Source of the DNA: JBLNBN01 sp050260015
Lineage (GTDB): Bacteria; Bacteroidota; Ignavibacteria; Kapaibacteriales; UBA2268
Length of the DNA: 20,730 nucleotides
Assembly (NCBI GenBank): GCA_050260015.1
Contig: JBLNBN010000003.1
Span: 1 to 20,730 of the forward strand
Reading direction: 5' to 3'
Shown: piece after piece, positions 7,742 through 14,755 of the stretch
Position numbering within the stretch: the stretch's first letter is position 1
How the letters are laid out: every line of letters begins with the position of its first letter
Position numbers and translations under genes: made by a program
The notes under the pieces: model-generated
Told to the model about the DNA's origin: nothing
Databases searched by the model: none
The model's input: only the letters and a program-made list of their open reading frames with translations

Positions 7742-8338
7742 ATGAAGATAATAAAATTTGCGATTTTCTTATTAATCGCAACAACCTCCCTTTATGCAAC
7801 GGAAACCTTCCAGGTAAACTTAGAAAAAAGCAAAGTGCGTTGGGAAGGTAAAAAGCCAATAGGAGGGCATCACGGCTACATTAAAATTAAATCCGGGAAG
7901 CTACTATTTAACGGGCAAGATCTCGCCGGTGGTTCGTTCGTTATCGATATGAATACGATCGTCGACGAGGATCTTACAGATAAGGCGTCAAATGCTAAAT
8001 TAGTTAATCACTTAAAATCAGACGACTTTTTCAACGTGGAGAAATATCCCGAATCTAAATTGAGGATAACTTCCGTAAAGCCTCTATTGACCCGCGACAA
8101 GGACGATCATAATTTCCAGGTAACTGCGGACCTGACGATACGCGATAAAACGCATTCCATTTCGTTCCCGGCGCTAATCAAGCGCAAGGGCGATATGGCG
8201 GAGGCGTATACATTTATCAGGATAGACCGCTCCAAGTGGGATGTCCGCTATAATTCCGGAAATTTTTTCAAGGATTTGGGAGATAAAGTAATTTCCGACG
8301 ATATTGATTTTAACGTAACGATATACTCGAACAAATAA
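7742..8338 (+). CDS. YceI-family exported protein
   Basis: 198 residues. A signal peptide (MKIIKFAIFLLIATTSLYA, cleavage near residue 19) is followed by a YceI-type lipocalin-like beta-barrel. Typical segments are the opening VNLEKSKVRWEGKK, LKSDDFFNVEKYPES (91-105), LTIRDKTHSISFP and DRSKWDVRYNSGNFFKD (162-178). YceI proteins bind isoprenoid or other amphiphilic ligands in a central pocket; the ligand here is not predictable, although a polyprenyl-linked pathway lies elsewhere in the window. A good Shine-Dalgarno GGAGAAG (7733-7739) precedes the ATG. It lies 53 bases after aroC and converges with xseB across 9 bases. Confidence 0.92.
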   Translation: MKIIKFAIFLLIATTSLYATETFQVNLEKSKVRWEGKKPIGGHHGYIKIKSGKLLFNGQDLAGGSFVIDMNTIVDEDLTDKASNAKLVNHLKSDDFFNVEKYPESKLRITSVKPLLTRDKDDHNFQVTADLTIRDKTHSISFPALIKRKGDMAEAYTFIRIDRSKWDVRYNSGNFFKDLGDKVISDDIDFNVTIYSNK

Positions 8339-8347
8339 GCGCCGCGG

Positions 8348-8578
8348 CTAGACAAAATCCGCAATGCCTTCGTCGTCTTCGGCCGAGCCGGAAATCGTGA
8401 TGATTTTTTGCTCGGCTTCGTTTAGGTACTCCCGGCATTCTTTCGACAGCTTTACCGCTTCTTCGTAGAGCTCGATCATTTCTTCAAGCGGAATTTGCCC
8501 GTTGTCGAGTTCCTCTGCAATTAGCTCGATTCTATGCAGCCTTTCTTCGATATTTATTTTCTTTTTCGACTTTGCCAT
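8348..8578 (-). CDS. xseB: Exodeoxyribonuclease VII small subunit
   Basis: 76 residues, the usual size for XseB. The pattern INIEERLHRIELIAEELDNG, then LEEMIELYEEAVKLSKECREYLNEAEQKI, is the two-helix coiled coil of the family, followed by an acidic tail. The protein binds the XseA C-terminal helices in multiple copies to form exonuclease VII, which degrades single-stranded DNA from both ends into oligonucleotides during mismatch and damage repair. It starts 1 base after the xseA stop, so the two are co-translated, as is common for this pair. Confidence 0.93.
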   Translation of the reverse strand: MAKSKKKINIEERLHRIELIAEELDNGQIPLEEMIELYEEAVKLSKECREYLNEAEQKIITISGSAEDDEGIADFV

Positions 8579-8579
8579 A

Positions 8580-9794
8580 TTATTTACTTTGGTTTATTCT
8601 ATAGTTTTTTTGTACATTAAGCACCTTAACGTCGGCAGTTTCGGCTGCTCTTTCTATCGTTACGCTATCGAAGTCCGAGAGCGATTGATTTGCTTTTACG
8701 TAGGAATCGCCGGACTTTAGAAGTGCGTAGCCGCGATTCAGGGGCGCGCGCGGATTGAGAGCGGAGAGCAGTTCCTCAGCTGATTTAAGCGAACTCGCCG
8801 TTAAGCTAAACTTATGCCTTACGCTCTGGCGCAGCATACGCTCTTTATCGTCGAGCGACTGGTGGATGTTATACAGGCGATCCACCAGTCGCGAACCGGC
8901 CGTCCGGCTCGCCGTTCTATCGATTTCCCGTTTTAAATTGTAAATATACTTAAGCAGGTTCGCGCGCAACGTCAGCGGGGCTTTCGTCAGGTAAGCTACC
9001 AGGTCCGGCCTTGATACCGGCGTCAATAGCTCGGCCGCCGCTGTTGGAGTAGGCGCGCGGAGGTCCGCTACGAAATCCGCTATCGTAAAATCCGTTTCAT
9101 GCCCAACGGCGCTGACTATGGGGATCCCGCTTTTATAAATCGCTTCGGCCACCGTTTCCGTATTAAAGCACCACAGGTCTTCGATAGAGCCTCCGCCGCG
9201 CCCTACGATTATAGCGTCCAGGTTCTTCTTATTTAATTCCCTGATCGCCTGCGCTATATCTGCAGCGGCCTCGCCCCCCTGGACCAAAGCCGGCCGGAAG
9301 TATATTTCGCATGCGGGCATCCTTCGGTTAAACGTGGTCAGTATATCTCGTAACGCGGCTCCCGTCGGCGAGGTTACGACTCCTACGCGGAGCGGCAGGC
9401 CCCGTATCGCGCGTTTCCTTTCCTCCGAGAACCACCCGAGCGTTTCCAGTTTCCGCTTTAGCTCTTCGAAAGCTTGCCAGAGATCGCCAATGCCCGCTTT
9501 TCGGATATTCCGCACGTCGATTTGATAATTGCCCCGGGCGGGGTAGAGCGTGATCGCGCCCTCCACGACGACTTTCTGCCCGTCCATCGGTTCAAAACGA
9601 AGAATACGAGACCGCCACATTATGCATTGAATCTGCGCGCCCTCGTCCTTCAGAGTAAAGTACCGATGGCCCGAAGTATGCGTCTTAAAATTTGAGATCT
9701 CGCCGCTGACTATAACGGAATTAAACTCCTGCTCAAGAAAGTACTTAAGCTCGGCGGTTAATCGAGAGACCGATTTAATTTCGGCGTCTGTCAT
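8580..9794 (-). CDS. xseA: Exodeoxyribonuclease VII large subunit
   Basis: 404 residues. The N-terminal OB-fold (about 1-100; VSGEISNFKTHTSGHRYFTLKD) binds single-stranded DNA. The catalytic part contains VGVVTSPTGAALRDI (137-151), VGRGGGSIEDLWCFN (197-211) and GHETDFTIADFVADLRAPTP (231-250), all signatures of XseA. A long helical region (about 260-370) accepts the small subunits, and the C-terminus carries the NRGYALL strand. It sits directly upstream of xseB. Its ATG overlaps the stop of the preceding lipoprotein gene (TAATG), which suggests translational coupling with that gene. Confidence 0.96.
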   Translation of the reverse strand: MTDAEIKSVSRLTAELKYFLEQEFNSVIVSGEISNFKTHTSGHRYFTLKDEGAQIQCIMWRSRILRFEPMDGQKVVVEGAITLYPARGNYQIDVRNIRKAGIGDLWQAFEELKRKLETLGWFSEERKRAIRGLPLRVGVVTSPTGAALRDILTTFNRRMPACEIYFRPALVQGGEAAADIAQAIRELNKKNLDAIIVGRGGGSIEDLWCFNTETVAEAIYKSGIPIVSAVGHETDFTIADFVADLRAPTPTAAAELLTPVSRPDLVAYLTKAPLTLRANLLKYIYNLKREIDRTASRTAGSRLVDRLYNIHQSLDDKERMLRQSVRHKFSLTASSLKSAEELLSALNPRAPLNRGYALLKSGDSYVKANQSLSDFDSVTIERAAETADVKVLNVQKNYRINQSK

Positions 9795-10225
9795 TACGGC
9801 CTGTTGGGGAATTTGGGCCCGGAGCAGAATTCTCTTAGGCTCCTCAGGGTCGAATAGAATTTCGTCTCGTAGTCCTTATTATAAGTTTCGAGGTCATAAT
9901 ATTCGCGCGTTTTACAATCCTTCCAGGAATTGATGTGCGCGGTCGTTCTGATTCGTACGTCGCGCTTTTCGTTGATATTTATATCCATAAATATCATTAC
10001 GGTATCCTTATTTTCTATGAAATCTTTCTCGGCGGAGAGCGTTCCATCCTTTTCGCTAATGGAATTAATGGTAAACCCGTCCTGGCGGAGCAGATCCTTA
10101 GCGTTGAGGAAGTATGTCGTTGCGGTTTCCGTGCAAGTAAAATTCATTTCGCGCTGCTTTTCAAGCTTATTGGAGCAAGCCGATAAGGCCAGCGATGCGG
10201 CAAGAATTGCAATTGCTATTTTCAT
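9794..10225 (-). CDS. Small predicted lipoprotein of unknown function
   Basis: 143 residues. A signal peptide ends in the lipobox LSAC with Cys17, so the protein is probably lipidated and anchored in the inner or outer membrane on the periplasmic side. The mature domain of about 125 residues alternates helix and strand (LLRQDGFTINSISEKDGTLSAEKDF), loosely like BamC-type lipoprotein domains, and has three further cysteines (31, 104, 134) that may form a disulfide. No specific family is recognised. An AAAGG lies 6 bases before the ATG. It is packed between xerD (12-base gap) and xseA (1-base overlap), so it is expressed with DNA-maintenance genes, but no functional link is visible. Confidence 0.75.
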   Translation of the reverse strand: MKIAIAILAASLALSACSNKLEKQREMNFTCTETATTYFLNAKDLLRQDGFTINSISEKDGTLSAEKDFIENKDTVMIFMDININEKRDVRIRTTAHINSWKDCKTREYYDLETYNKDYETKFYSTLRSLREFCSGPKFPNRP

Positions 10226-10237
10226 AGTCGCCTTTAA

Positions 10238-11161
10238 TTATGATCGTGGGTGAAAACTTTTATGAACTTCTCTGAGGTAATTACGGTCAATATGCGTGTA
10301 TATTTGAGTCGTAGAAATATCCGAATGTCCCAGCATTTCCTGCACGGCGCGTAGATCTGCGCCTCCCTCGAGCAGGTGCGTAGCGAAGCAATGCCGGAAG
10401 GTATGCGGGTGAACGTCCTTACCGATTCCGGAGGCGTCGACGTACCCCTTTAGCAGCTTCCAGACTCCCATGCGGGATAGCGGGGCGCCCCTTAAGTTCA
10501 GGAATATCACGTCGCGGCTCTTCGCTTCGTTAGCTATCTTTGGCCTGGCCTCTCTCATATACTTATCAAGCCATCTCAAGGCCGAGCTTCCTACGGGCGT
10601 TATACGCTCCTTCGATCCCTTTCCGAAGATCCGAAGGGCTTCTAAATCGACCAATACGTCCCTCGTACGCAACCCGATCGCTTCCGACACCCGTAAGCCG
10701 CTCGCGTACATTAATTCAAATAATGCGCGGTCTCTCGTTCCGGCTACGCTTTCCGTATCGATGGCGGCAAGTATCGCTTCCACTTCCTCGACGGAGAGGG
10801 AGTCGGGCAGCTTACGTTCCTTCTTTGGCAATTCGAGAGCTTCGCTTGGGTCCGTCTGAATCTTTCGCTCGGCGGTTAAAAATTTATATAATCCGCGCGT
10901 GGAGGAAATATAGCGCGAGCGAGTCGAGGGCGCAACTCCCAAATCCGCCAGGGAAGCGACGAAATCTATTAAGTCGCGCTCGCGTGCCGCCGTGTAGGAG
11001 TCGATTTCCCTGGCGGCAAGAAAGCCTGCCAGGTTTTCTAAATCGCTTCTATAGGAGGAACCTGTATTGTCCGACAGTCCCTTTTCCAATTTAATGAAAG
11101 CGAGGAAAGAGGACAGTTCTCTCTTGTACTTAAAGCTCAGTTGGCGTTTGCGGGCTTCCAT
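10238..11161 (-). CDS. xerD: Tyrosine recombinase XerD/XerC
   Basis: 307 residues. Xer recombinases resolve chromosome dimers at dif near the terminus with FtsK. The N-terminal SAM-like core-binding domain spans about 10-105. The catalytic domain has the full set at E. coli XerD spacing: Arg157 (ASGLRVSE), Lys181 (GKGSKERITPVG), His253 and Arg256 (HPHTFRH), His279 (LGHS) and nucleophile Tyr288. The length and intact motifs fit the housekeeping enzyme rather than an integron or phage integrase, and there are no mobile-element neighbours. XerD versus XerC cannot be settled here, and a single-Xer system is possible. The ATG lies 3 bases after the pgpH-like stop, indicating an operon. No dif-like site was identified. 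Confidence 0.93.
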   Translation of the reverse strand: MEARKRQLSFKYKRELSSFLAFIKLEKGLSDNTGSSYRSDLENLAGFLAAREIDSYTAARERDLIDFVASLADLGVAPSTRSRYISSTRGLYKFLTAERKIQTDPSEALELPKKERKLPDSLSVEEVEAILAAIDTESVAGTRDRALFELMYASGLRVSEAIGLRTRDVLVDLEALRIFGKGSKERITPVGSSALRWLDKYMREARPKIANEAKSRDVIFLNLRGAPLSRMGVWKLLKGYVDASGIGKDVHPHTFRHCFATHLLEGGADLRAVQEMLGHSDISTTQIYTHIDRNYLREVHKSFHPRS

Positions 11162-11164
11162 CTA

Positions 11165-13387
11165 TTAAACCGGTTTCGCCCCGGCAGTTGGAATTTCTTT
11201 ATACTTAAGCCGCGGGTGCGATTTGCCTAGCAGATTCTTAACGATCGTCGAGCGAATTTTTGACAGCTCGGCCAATGTGATTGGGCATTCGTCGAATTGC
11301 CCGTCGAGTATGCGTTCGCGGATATTGTTCTGAATTATCTTATCGAATTGCTCGTTATCGTCGGCCTGAACTCTTGAAAGCGCCTCCGAGGAATCGCAAA
11401 TCATAAGAATCGCCGTCTCTTTCGTACGCGGCTTCGGACCCGGGTAGCGGAAGTCCTCCTCGCGTATGCTTTCGGGGTTTGGATTGTCCTCCAACGCCTT
11501 GGCGTAGAAGTGCTTGATTAAAGTTGTGCCGTGATGCATAGGGATAAATTCCACGATCCGTCGGGGCAATTTATATTGCTCGGCGAGCTCGATCCCGTCT
11601 ATCACGTGCTCTTTGATCGCTTGCGCGCTCTTTTTAGGGGATAATCTATCGTGCTTATTCCCGATATTCAATTGATTTTCAGTAAAATACTCGGCTTTAG
11701 CTATTTTACCGATGTCGTGGAAGTAAGCGCCAACTTTGGCCAAAAGCGGATTGGCGTTGATCGCCTGCGCGCAACGTTCCGCGAGCAGCGCTACGGCGAG
11801 CGTATGCTGGTACGTGCCCGGGGCGCTCTCGTTCATTTTTACGAGCAGTGGATGGTCAAGGTTGTCGAATTCCTTAATTCTTAAATCCGTCGCAATATTC
11901 GTAAGGCGTTCGAGGATAAAAAGCATGCCAAACGTAATAAGCGGGGAAAGCGCTGAATTAATCAGCGTTAGGCTGCCGCGTTTAGCGACGATAGTTAAAT
12001 CCGTTGAACGCTCGAGGCCGAAAACGACGATAGCCGTAGCGAACCCGATAAAAATAAAAAAGATAGAGCGGAATATCTGCGTTCTGTTTTGAATATCCCT
12101 TACTGTATAGGATGCGAGAATGCCGGCGAACATCATCGACGCTCCCGTAATGTAATCGTTGCCCCGAACGCCCGCCAGCATTAACGACATAGTTACGGTC
12201 GTATAGAAAGCGGTCCTCGAATCGAACACGATAGCGACAAGCATTGAAAACGCCGGCAATGGGATTAAATACTCCAGCGGGAAGCTGCTGGGGAATTCCA
12301 TCGACACCCAACCAAACGCGCTGACCAACGACATTAACGAGCTTAGCAGACCCAGTTGAGCGTTATCGCCAAAGATCTGCCTGCGGATGACGACCAAATA
12401 CATAATCAGGATCGAATAAACGAGGGCCGCATGCCCGAGACTTCCCAAAACAAACGATGCCGTATAGAAATTCTCGCTGCGAATATTTTGCGAGGTCTGG
12501 TAAGATTGCAGGATTAGTACCGCGTTCTGCGTAATCGGTTCGCCCTTTTCTATTATAATGGAGCCCTTGCGAACAATTCCAATCGTGCGCGAGACCGAGC
12601 GACCCTCCAGGTCGGCGGCCTGCTCCGTCAGGTCTTTATTGAAAATCAGGTCGGGCTCGCCCAAGCGGAGGATCAATTCGCGGGCTATGTCGCGGGTGGA
12701 ATTATCAGTTTTCCGGGCTAGGAAATTTTCCATACGCTGCTGGAATCCAGTTCGATCGACAAGGTAGGACTTATTCAATCGAATTTCCGAAGTAGGGGAG
12801 ACGCGGGCTATTATCGTATTCAGGTTCAACCTATCGATAGTCAGATTTATATAGCCGTATTTGTATATTTCGGAAAAGAGCGCTATTAGCTCGAATTCAA
12901 GGTCCTGCGCGAGGCGTTGCTTAGCTATAGGGCTATTCGGTATAAACGCTGCGAGCGCATTCTCGGAGAGCTTAAATAGTTGGTTCTCCTGGGAATTGAT
13001 CGTAAGAGTAGGCAGGTTTTCGCCGAGAGCGGACAATATCGATATTGCATTATCCCTGACGCCGCTTTTACGAAGGAATACCATAGGGGCGTTCTCCCTC
13101 GCGCGCGCCACTTCCTCCAGGTATACGTCCTCTTGCTTGTAAATTGGGAAAGTAAAATCGGCTTTCAGGGTTTGCCCCTGCCATATATAGCCGGGTACGA
13201 ACGTATGGTCGGTCGGCTCCGAGTATCTTCTGTCGATATGATAAGTAAAAAAGAAGGCGCAAACGGCTACCGTGGCGGTCATGATAATAATCTTAATAGC
13301 AAACGTCCTACCGGAATGCCGGTTGATATCGGCTTCCTCGAACCTTTTTTCGGATCTAAGCTTTTGGAATAGCGTTTGCTTCGACAT
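11165..13387 (-). CDS. 7TM-HD membrane phosphodiesterase, PgpH-like (cyclic di-AMP hydrolase)
   Basis: 740 residues. Layout: cytoplasmic lead (1-28), TM1 (about 29-49), a large extracytoplasmic 7TMR-HDED domain (about 50-305), seven membrane helices (about 308-495) and a cytoplasmic HD domain (about 510-720). HD metal and catalytic residues visible are His528 (YQHTL), His557/Asp558 (FHDIGK), His594, His618/His619 and Asp665. This is the architecture of PgpH, which hydrolyses cyclic di-AMP to pApA and lowers its level. The substrate is inferred from the family. Shine-Dalgarno TAAGGG (13399-13394) precedes the ATG at good spacing. It is followed by xerD after 3 bases and preceded by the DprE1-like gene. 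No diadenylate cyclase is in the window. Confidence 0.93.
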   Translation of the reverse strand: MSKQTLFQKLRSEKRFEEADINRHSGRTFAIKIIIMTATVAVCAFFFTYHIDRRYSEPTDHTFVPGYIWQGQTLKADFTFPIYKQEDVYLEEVARARENAPMVFLRKSGVRDNAISILSALGENLPTLTINSQENQLFKLSENALAAFIPNSPIAKQRLAQDLEFELIALFSEIYKYGYINLTIDRLNLNTIIARVSPTSEIRLNKSYLVDRTGFQQRMENFLARKTDNSTRDIARELILRLGEPDLIFNKDLTEQAADLEGRSVSRTIGIVRKGSIIIEKGEPITQNAVLILQSYQTSQNIRSENFYTASFVLGSLGHAALVYSILIMYLVVIRRQIFGDNAQLGLLSSLMSLVSAFGWVSMEFPSSFPLEYLIPLPAFSMLVAIVFDSRTAFYTTVTMSLMLAGVRGNDYITGASMMFAGILASYTVRDIQNRTQIFRSIFFIFIGFATAIVVFGLERSTDLTIVAKRGSLTLINSALSPLITFGMLFILERLTNIATDLRIKEFDNLDHPLLVKMNESAPGTYQHTLAVALLAERCAQAINANPLLAKVGAYFHDIGKIAKAEYFTENQLNIGNKHDRLSPKKSAQAIKEHVIDGIELAEQYKLPRRIVEFIPMHHGTTLIKHFYAKALEDNPNPESIREEDFRYPGPKPRTKETAILMICDSSEALSRVQADDNEQFDKIIQNNIRERILDGQFDECPITLAELSKIRSTIVKNLLGKSHPRLKYKEIPTAGAKPV

Positions 13388-13411
13388 AATTTGCCCTTAC
13401 TTTTCCGATCC

Positions 13412-14719
13412 TCAGCTCATCGCTCTTCGCCAAAAGCTTGACGAAAAGGCCGGATCGATATATTTAGAAAAATCTACCCATTGAGGATAGAAACGACGAA
13501 AATCCTCGCCCGACATTCTTGCGTCCTTCGCGGGATAGAGCGCTCCGCCGGCTTCGCGGACGATAGAATCCGTGCGCTCAAGAAATTTCAACGTGTCGGG
13601 CCCCATCCTGAAATCCACCGCCATAGTAACGCCCGGGCGCGGGAATGAGAGCATACCCGGGGACTTGGCAAAGCCGAAAGTTTTTAACACGGTGAGGAAC
13701 GAGGACAAGCCCGATTTAGAGATTTCAGTCAATATCTCCCGAATTACCGGGAGGTCGTTGCCGAACGGCACAACGAATTGGTACTGTAAAAAGCCGTTCT
13801 TGCCGTAAGCGCGATTCCAGTTATCCACGGCGTCGAGCGGGTAGAAAAAGGGATTATAATGCACGACGGCTTTTTGCGCGGTCGCTAATTGTTTTTGAAA
13901 ATAAAGAATATTAAACGCTTGCACCGTGAAAGAGTTAATAAACGGCGCGTCGAACGGGAAGGGCAGCGGGGCGCCGTTTTTCAGCTTAGGCAAGTCGTAA
14001 TCCTTCGGGTCCGCATGATTGCCCCTGTTGTATATGCCACGGCCAAGGTCCGCTCCTTTCGCGGTAGTGTCCACCCAGGCGACGGTGTAATCAAACCTCT
14101 TCTCGGATTCCGCGTTAATGTGGAAAAACTCTTCCAGCGAGAAGAATTTCACCGCTTCCATAGCAAAAAATGGGCTAGGGCAACGCTTCAGGCGGAATTC
14201 GGCCCAGGTAATAAGCCCCGTCAATCCGAGCCCGCCTATCGTGGCGGCAAACAATCCGGGATTCTCCTCGCGCGAGCATACCAGGCGCGAACCGTCCGAG
14301 CGCAATAATTCAAACTTAATTAAGTGGCTGCCGAAGGTCCCGCCTTTATGATGATTTTTGCCGTGGACGTCGTTCGCTATGGCCCCGCCGACTGTAATGT
14401 ATTTAGTCCCGGGCGTGGCGGCCAGGAAACGCCCGCGAGGCACGAAGAAGTCCAATATCTCCGCAAGCGTTACGCCGGATTGGCATCTAAGCGTATCGCT
14501 TTCCTCGTCGAAGGAAATATATTTATCCAACCCGCGGGTATCCAGCAGGTATCCTCCCTCGTTCAGGCAGCTGTCGCCATAGCTCTTCCCGCAGCCGTAA
14601 GCGAGGACAGGCTTATCGAACGCGCCAAGGTCCGGCAAGTCGGAAAGCCAATCGAGCTTAATCGCGCCGGCATGCTTTACTTTCGGGTATCTTCCCCAGG
14701 ATTGATATTCTTCCGTCAT
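13412..14719 (-). CDS. DprE1-like FAD-dependent polyprenyl-phosphoryl-ribose 2'-oxidase
   Basis: 435 residues, the VAO/PCMH-type flavoprotein fold. Mycobacterial DprE1 oxidises decaprenyl-phosphoryl ribose at C2', the first half of its epimerisation to the arabinose donor. The FAD part carries WGRYP (8-12), YGCGKSYGD (41-49), GGAIANDVHGKNHHKGGTFG (111-130) and GGLGLTGLI. The substrate part carries LQYQFVVPFG (311-320), LKTFG (345-349), FPRPG...VDF (359-370) and YPAKDAR (395-401), with Lys398 corresponding to Mtb Lys418. The position of Mtb Cys387 is Ala367 here. It lies 36 bases after the HAD-UbiA gene, whose product would supply its substrate, which strengthens the assignment over a generic alditol or lactone oxidase. 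The DprE2 reductase is not in the window. The ATG lacks a strong Shine-Dalgarno sequence. Confidence 0.87.
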   Translation of the reverse strand: MTEEYQSWGRYPKVKHAGAIKLDWLSDLPDLGAFDKPVLAYGCGKSYGDSCLNEGGYLLDTRGLDKYISFDEESDTLRCQSGVTLAEILDFFVPRGRFLAATPGTKYITVGGAIANDVHGKNHHKGGTFGSHLIKFELLRSDGSRLVCSREENPGLFAATIGGLGLTGLITWAEFRLKRCPSPFFAMEAVKFFSLEEFFHINAESEKRFDYTVAWVDTTAKGADLGRGIYNRGNHADPKDYDLPKLKNGAPLPFPFDAPFINSFTVQAFNILYFQKQLATAQKAVVHYNPFFYPLDAVDNWNRAYGKNGFLQYQFVVPFGNDLPVIREILTEISKSGLSSFLTVLKTFGFAKSPGMLSFPRPGVTMAVDFRMGPDTLKFLERTDSIVREAGGALYPAKDARMSGEDFRRFYPQWVDFSKYIDPAFSSSFWRRAMS

Positions 14720-14755
14720 ATATTATCTTATTCCAAAATCTTTCAAATTATTAAA

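Noticed and set aside
8341..8348. GCCGCGGC palindrome in the convergent yceI/xseB gap as a bidirectional terminator
   Set aside because: There is no loop and no T tract on either side, and it overlaps the xseB stop codon; it is too short to be meaningful.
10540..11094. A 184-codon open frame on the plus strand opposite xerD
   Set aside because: The translation is Arg/Ser/Pro-rich with no domain, while the opposite strand carries every catalytic residue of a Xer recombinase.
10238..11161. Tyrosine recombinase as part of a mobile element
   Set aside because: The motif spacing fits housekeeping XerD, and there are no phage, integron or transposon genes, attachment repeats or composition change around it.
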